Below, piece after piece: positions 7,854 through 8,323 of a stretch of 8,323 nt of DNA. This DNA is from UBA2253 sp964646985 (GTDB lineage: Bacteria; Bacillota_I; Bacilli_A; ML615J-28; CAG-698). The position numbers and the translations under genes were made by a program. Within the stretch, counting starts at the first letter, position 1. The number at the start of each line of letters is the position of its first letter. The notes under the pieces were generated by a model. The model searched no databases. It saw only the letters and a list, made by a program, of their open reading frames with translations, and was not told the origin of the DNA. The stretch lies in NCBI GenBank assembly GCA_964646985.1, contig CAZYFI010000059.1, positions 1 through 8,323 on the forward strand, given 5' to 3'.

Positions 7854-8323
7854 TTAATAAATTATTTTTGTACCACTTAATCCATTTAGAGCCAAACTCA
7901 CCTGGGACAATGAAGCAATAATCGCTTGCCGATTTTTGTTTTTCTTTACAAAATCAATCGCTGCTTCTACTTTAGGAAGCATGCTTCCTTTTGCAAAATG
8001 ACCTTCTCGTATGAATTGCTCACATTCTTGAACTGAAACAGTGTGCAATTCTTTTTGAATTGGTTTTCCAAAATGAATGGAAACATAATCAACTGCAGTT
8101 AATATGATGAGTAAATCAGCAGAAATGGCATCAGCCAATATGGCGCTAGCAAAGTCTTTGTCAATTACAGCAGCGACACCTTCATAATGGTTGTCTTGAA
8201 GGACAACGGGAATTCCTCCCCCACCAACAGTTATGATCGGATGTTTTGCTTGAATCAAAGTTTGAATGGTATCAATTTCTACGATTCCAATTGGTTTGGG
8301 TGAAGGAACCACGCGACGATACC
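7854..8323 (-). CDS. arcC: Carbamate kinase, C-terminal half (5' end beyond the window)
   Basis: Carbamate kinase transfers phosphate between carbamoyl phosphate and ADP, yielding ATP, carbon dioxide and ammonia; it is cytoplasmic and is the last step of the arginine deiminase pathway. About 155 codons are visible of a family that is usually near 310, so roughly the second half is present. The visible part opens with YRRVVPSPKP, a hallmark of the family, followed by a glycine-rich VGGGGIPVV segment, AVIDKDFAS, LIILTAVDYV and KGSMLPKVEAA, all in the expected order for the amino-acid-kinase fold. The reading frame runs off the right edge with no start; an internal GTG at 8312 lies within the conserved RRVVPSPKP motif and is not the start. 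The gene ends in tandem in-frame stops (TAA, TAG). The next gene, ord, starts 11 nt later, so the two are probably cotranscribed. The LTAVD motif has alanine where aspartate or glycine is more usual. The family call is secure; the physiological partner genes are out of view. Confidence 0.93.
   Translation of the reverse strand, partial: YRRVVPSPKPIGIVEIDTIQTLIQAKHPIITVGGGGIPVVLQDNHYEGVAAVIDKDFASAILADAISADLLIILTAVDYVSIHFGKPIQKELHTVSVQECEQFIREGHFAKGSMLPKVEAAIDFVKKNKNRQAIIASLSQVSLALNGLSGTKIIY

Overview
The window is one contiguous block of eight genes, all on the minus strand, that reads as a single operon for anaerobic oxidative degradation of ornithine. The first gene (right edge) is incomplete and encodes carbamate kinase. 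In transcription order the window holds: carbamate kinase (3' part), ord (2,4-diaminopentanoate dehydrogenase), ortA and ortB (two-subunit 2-amino-4-oxopentanoate thiolase), oraS and oraE (D-ornithine 4,5-aminomutase), a MutL-family actin-fold ATPase gene, and orr (ornithine racemase).

Together the products form a complete route. L-ornithine is racemised to D-ornithine (orr). The 5-amino group is moved by the B12/PLP-dependent mutase to give 2,4-diaminopentanoate (oraS, oraE). This is oxidatively deaminated to 2-amino-4-oxopentanoate (ord), which is cleaved with CoA to alanine and acetyl-CoA (ortA, ortB). The MutL-like protein is not an enzyme of the chain; members of this family sit beside B12 mutases and probably help maintain or assemble them. 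Carbamate kinase at the head suggests a link to the arginine deiminase pathway, which makes ornithine and carbamoyl phosphate from arginine; its other genes are not in view.

The layout is extremely compact. Gaps are 11, 12 and 3 nt, and the other four junctions overlap by 14, 1, 7 and 11 nt, so translational coupling is likely. No promoter is visible inside the window; it must lie upstream of the right edge. No gene-free stretch exceeds 70 bases. The only non-coding end is positions 1-66, downstream of orr, with a weak AT-rich inverted repeat. No RNA gene, mobile element, CRISPR array or operator was seen.

The DNA is AT-rich, with A/T-ending codons and strong Shine-Dalgarno sites of the AGGAG/GAGGTGA type. 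TGA is a true stop in at least three genes (ortA, oraE, mutL-like), so the organism uses the standard code and not the Mycoplasma/Spiroplasma code. This fits an anaerobic, amino-acid-fermenting low-GC Gram-positive (Clostridia, Erysipelotrichia or a standard-code relative of the Mollicutes). The exact lineage cannot be fixed from the sequence alone.
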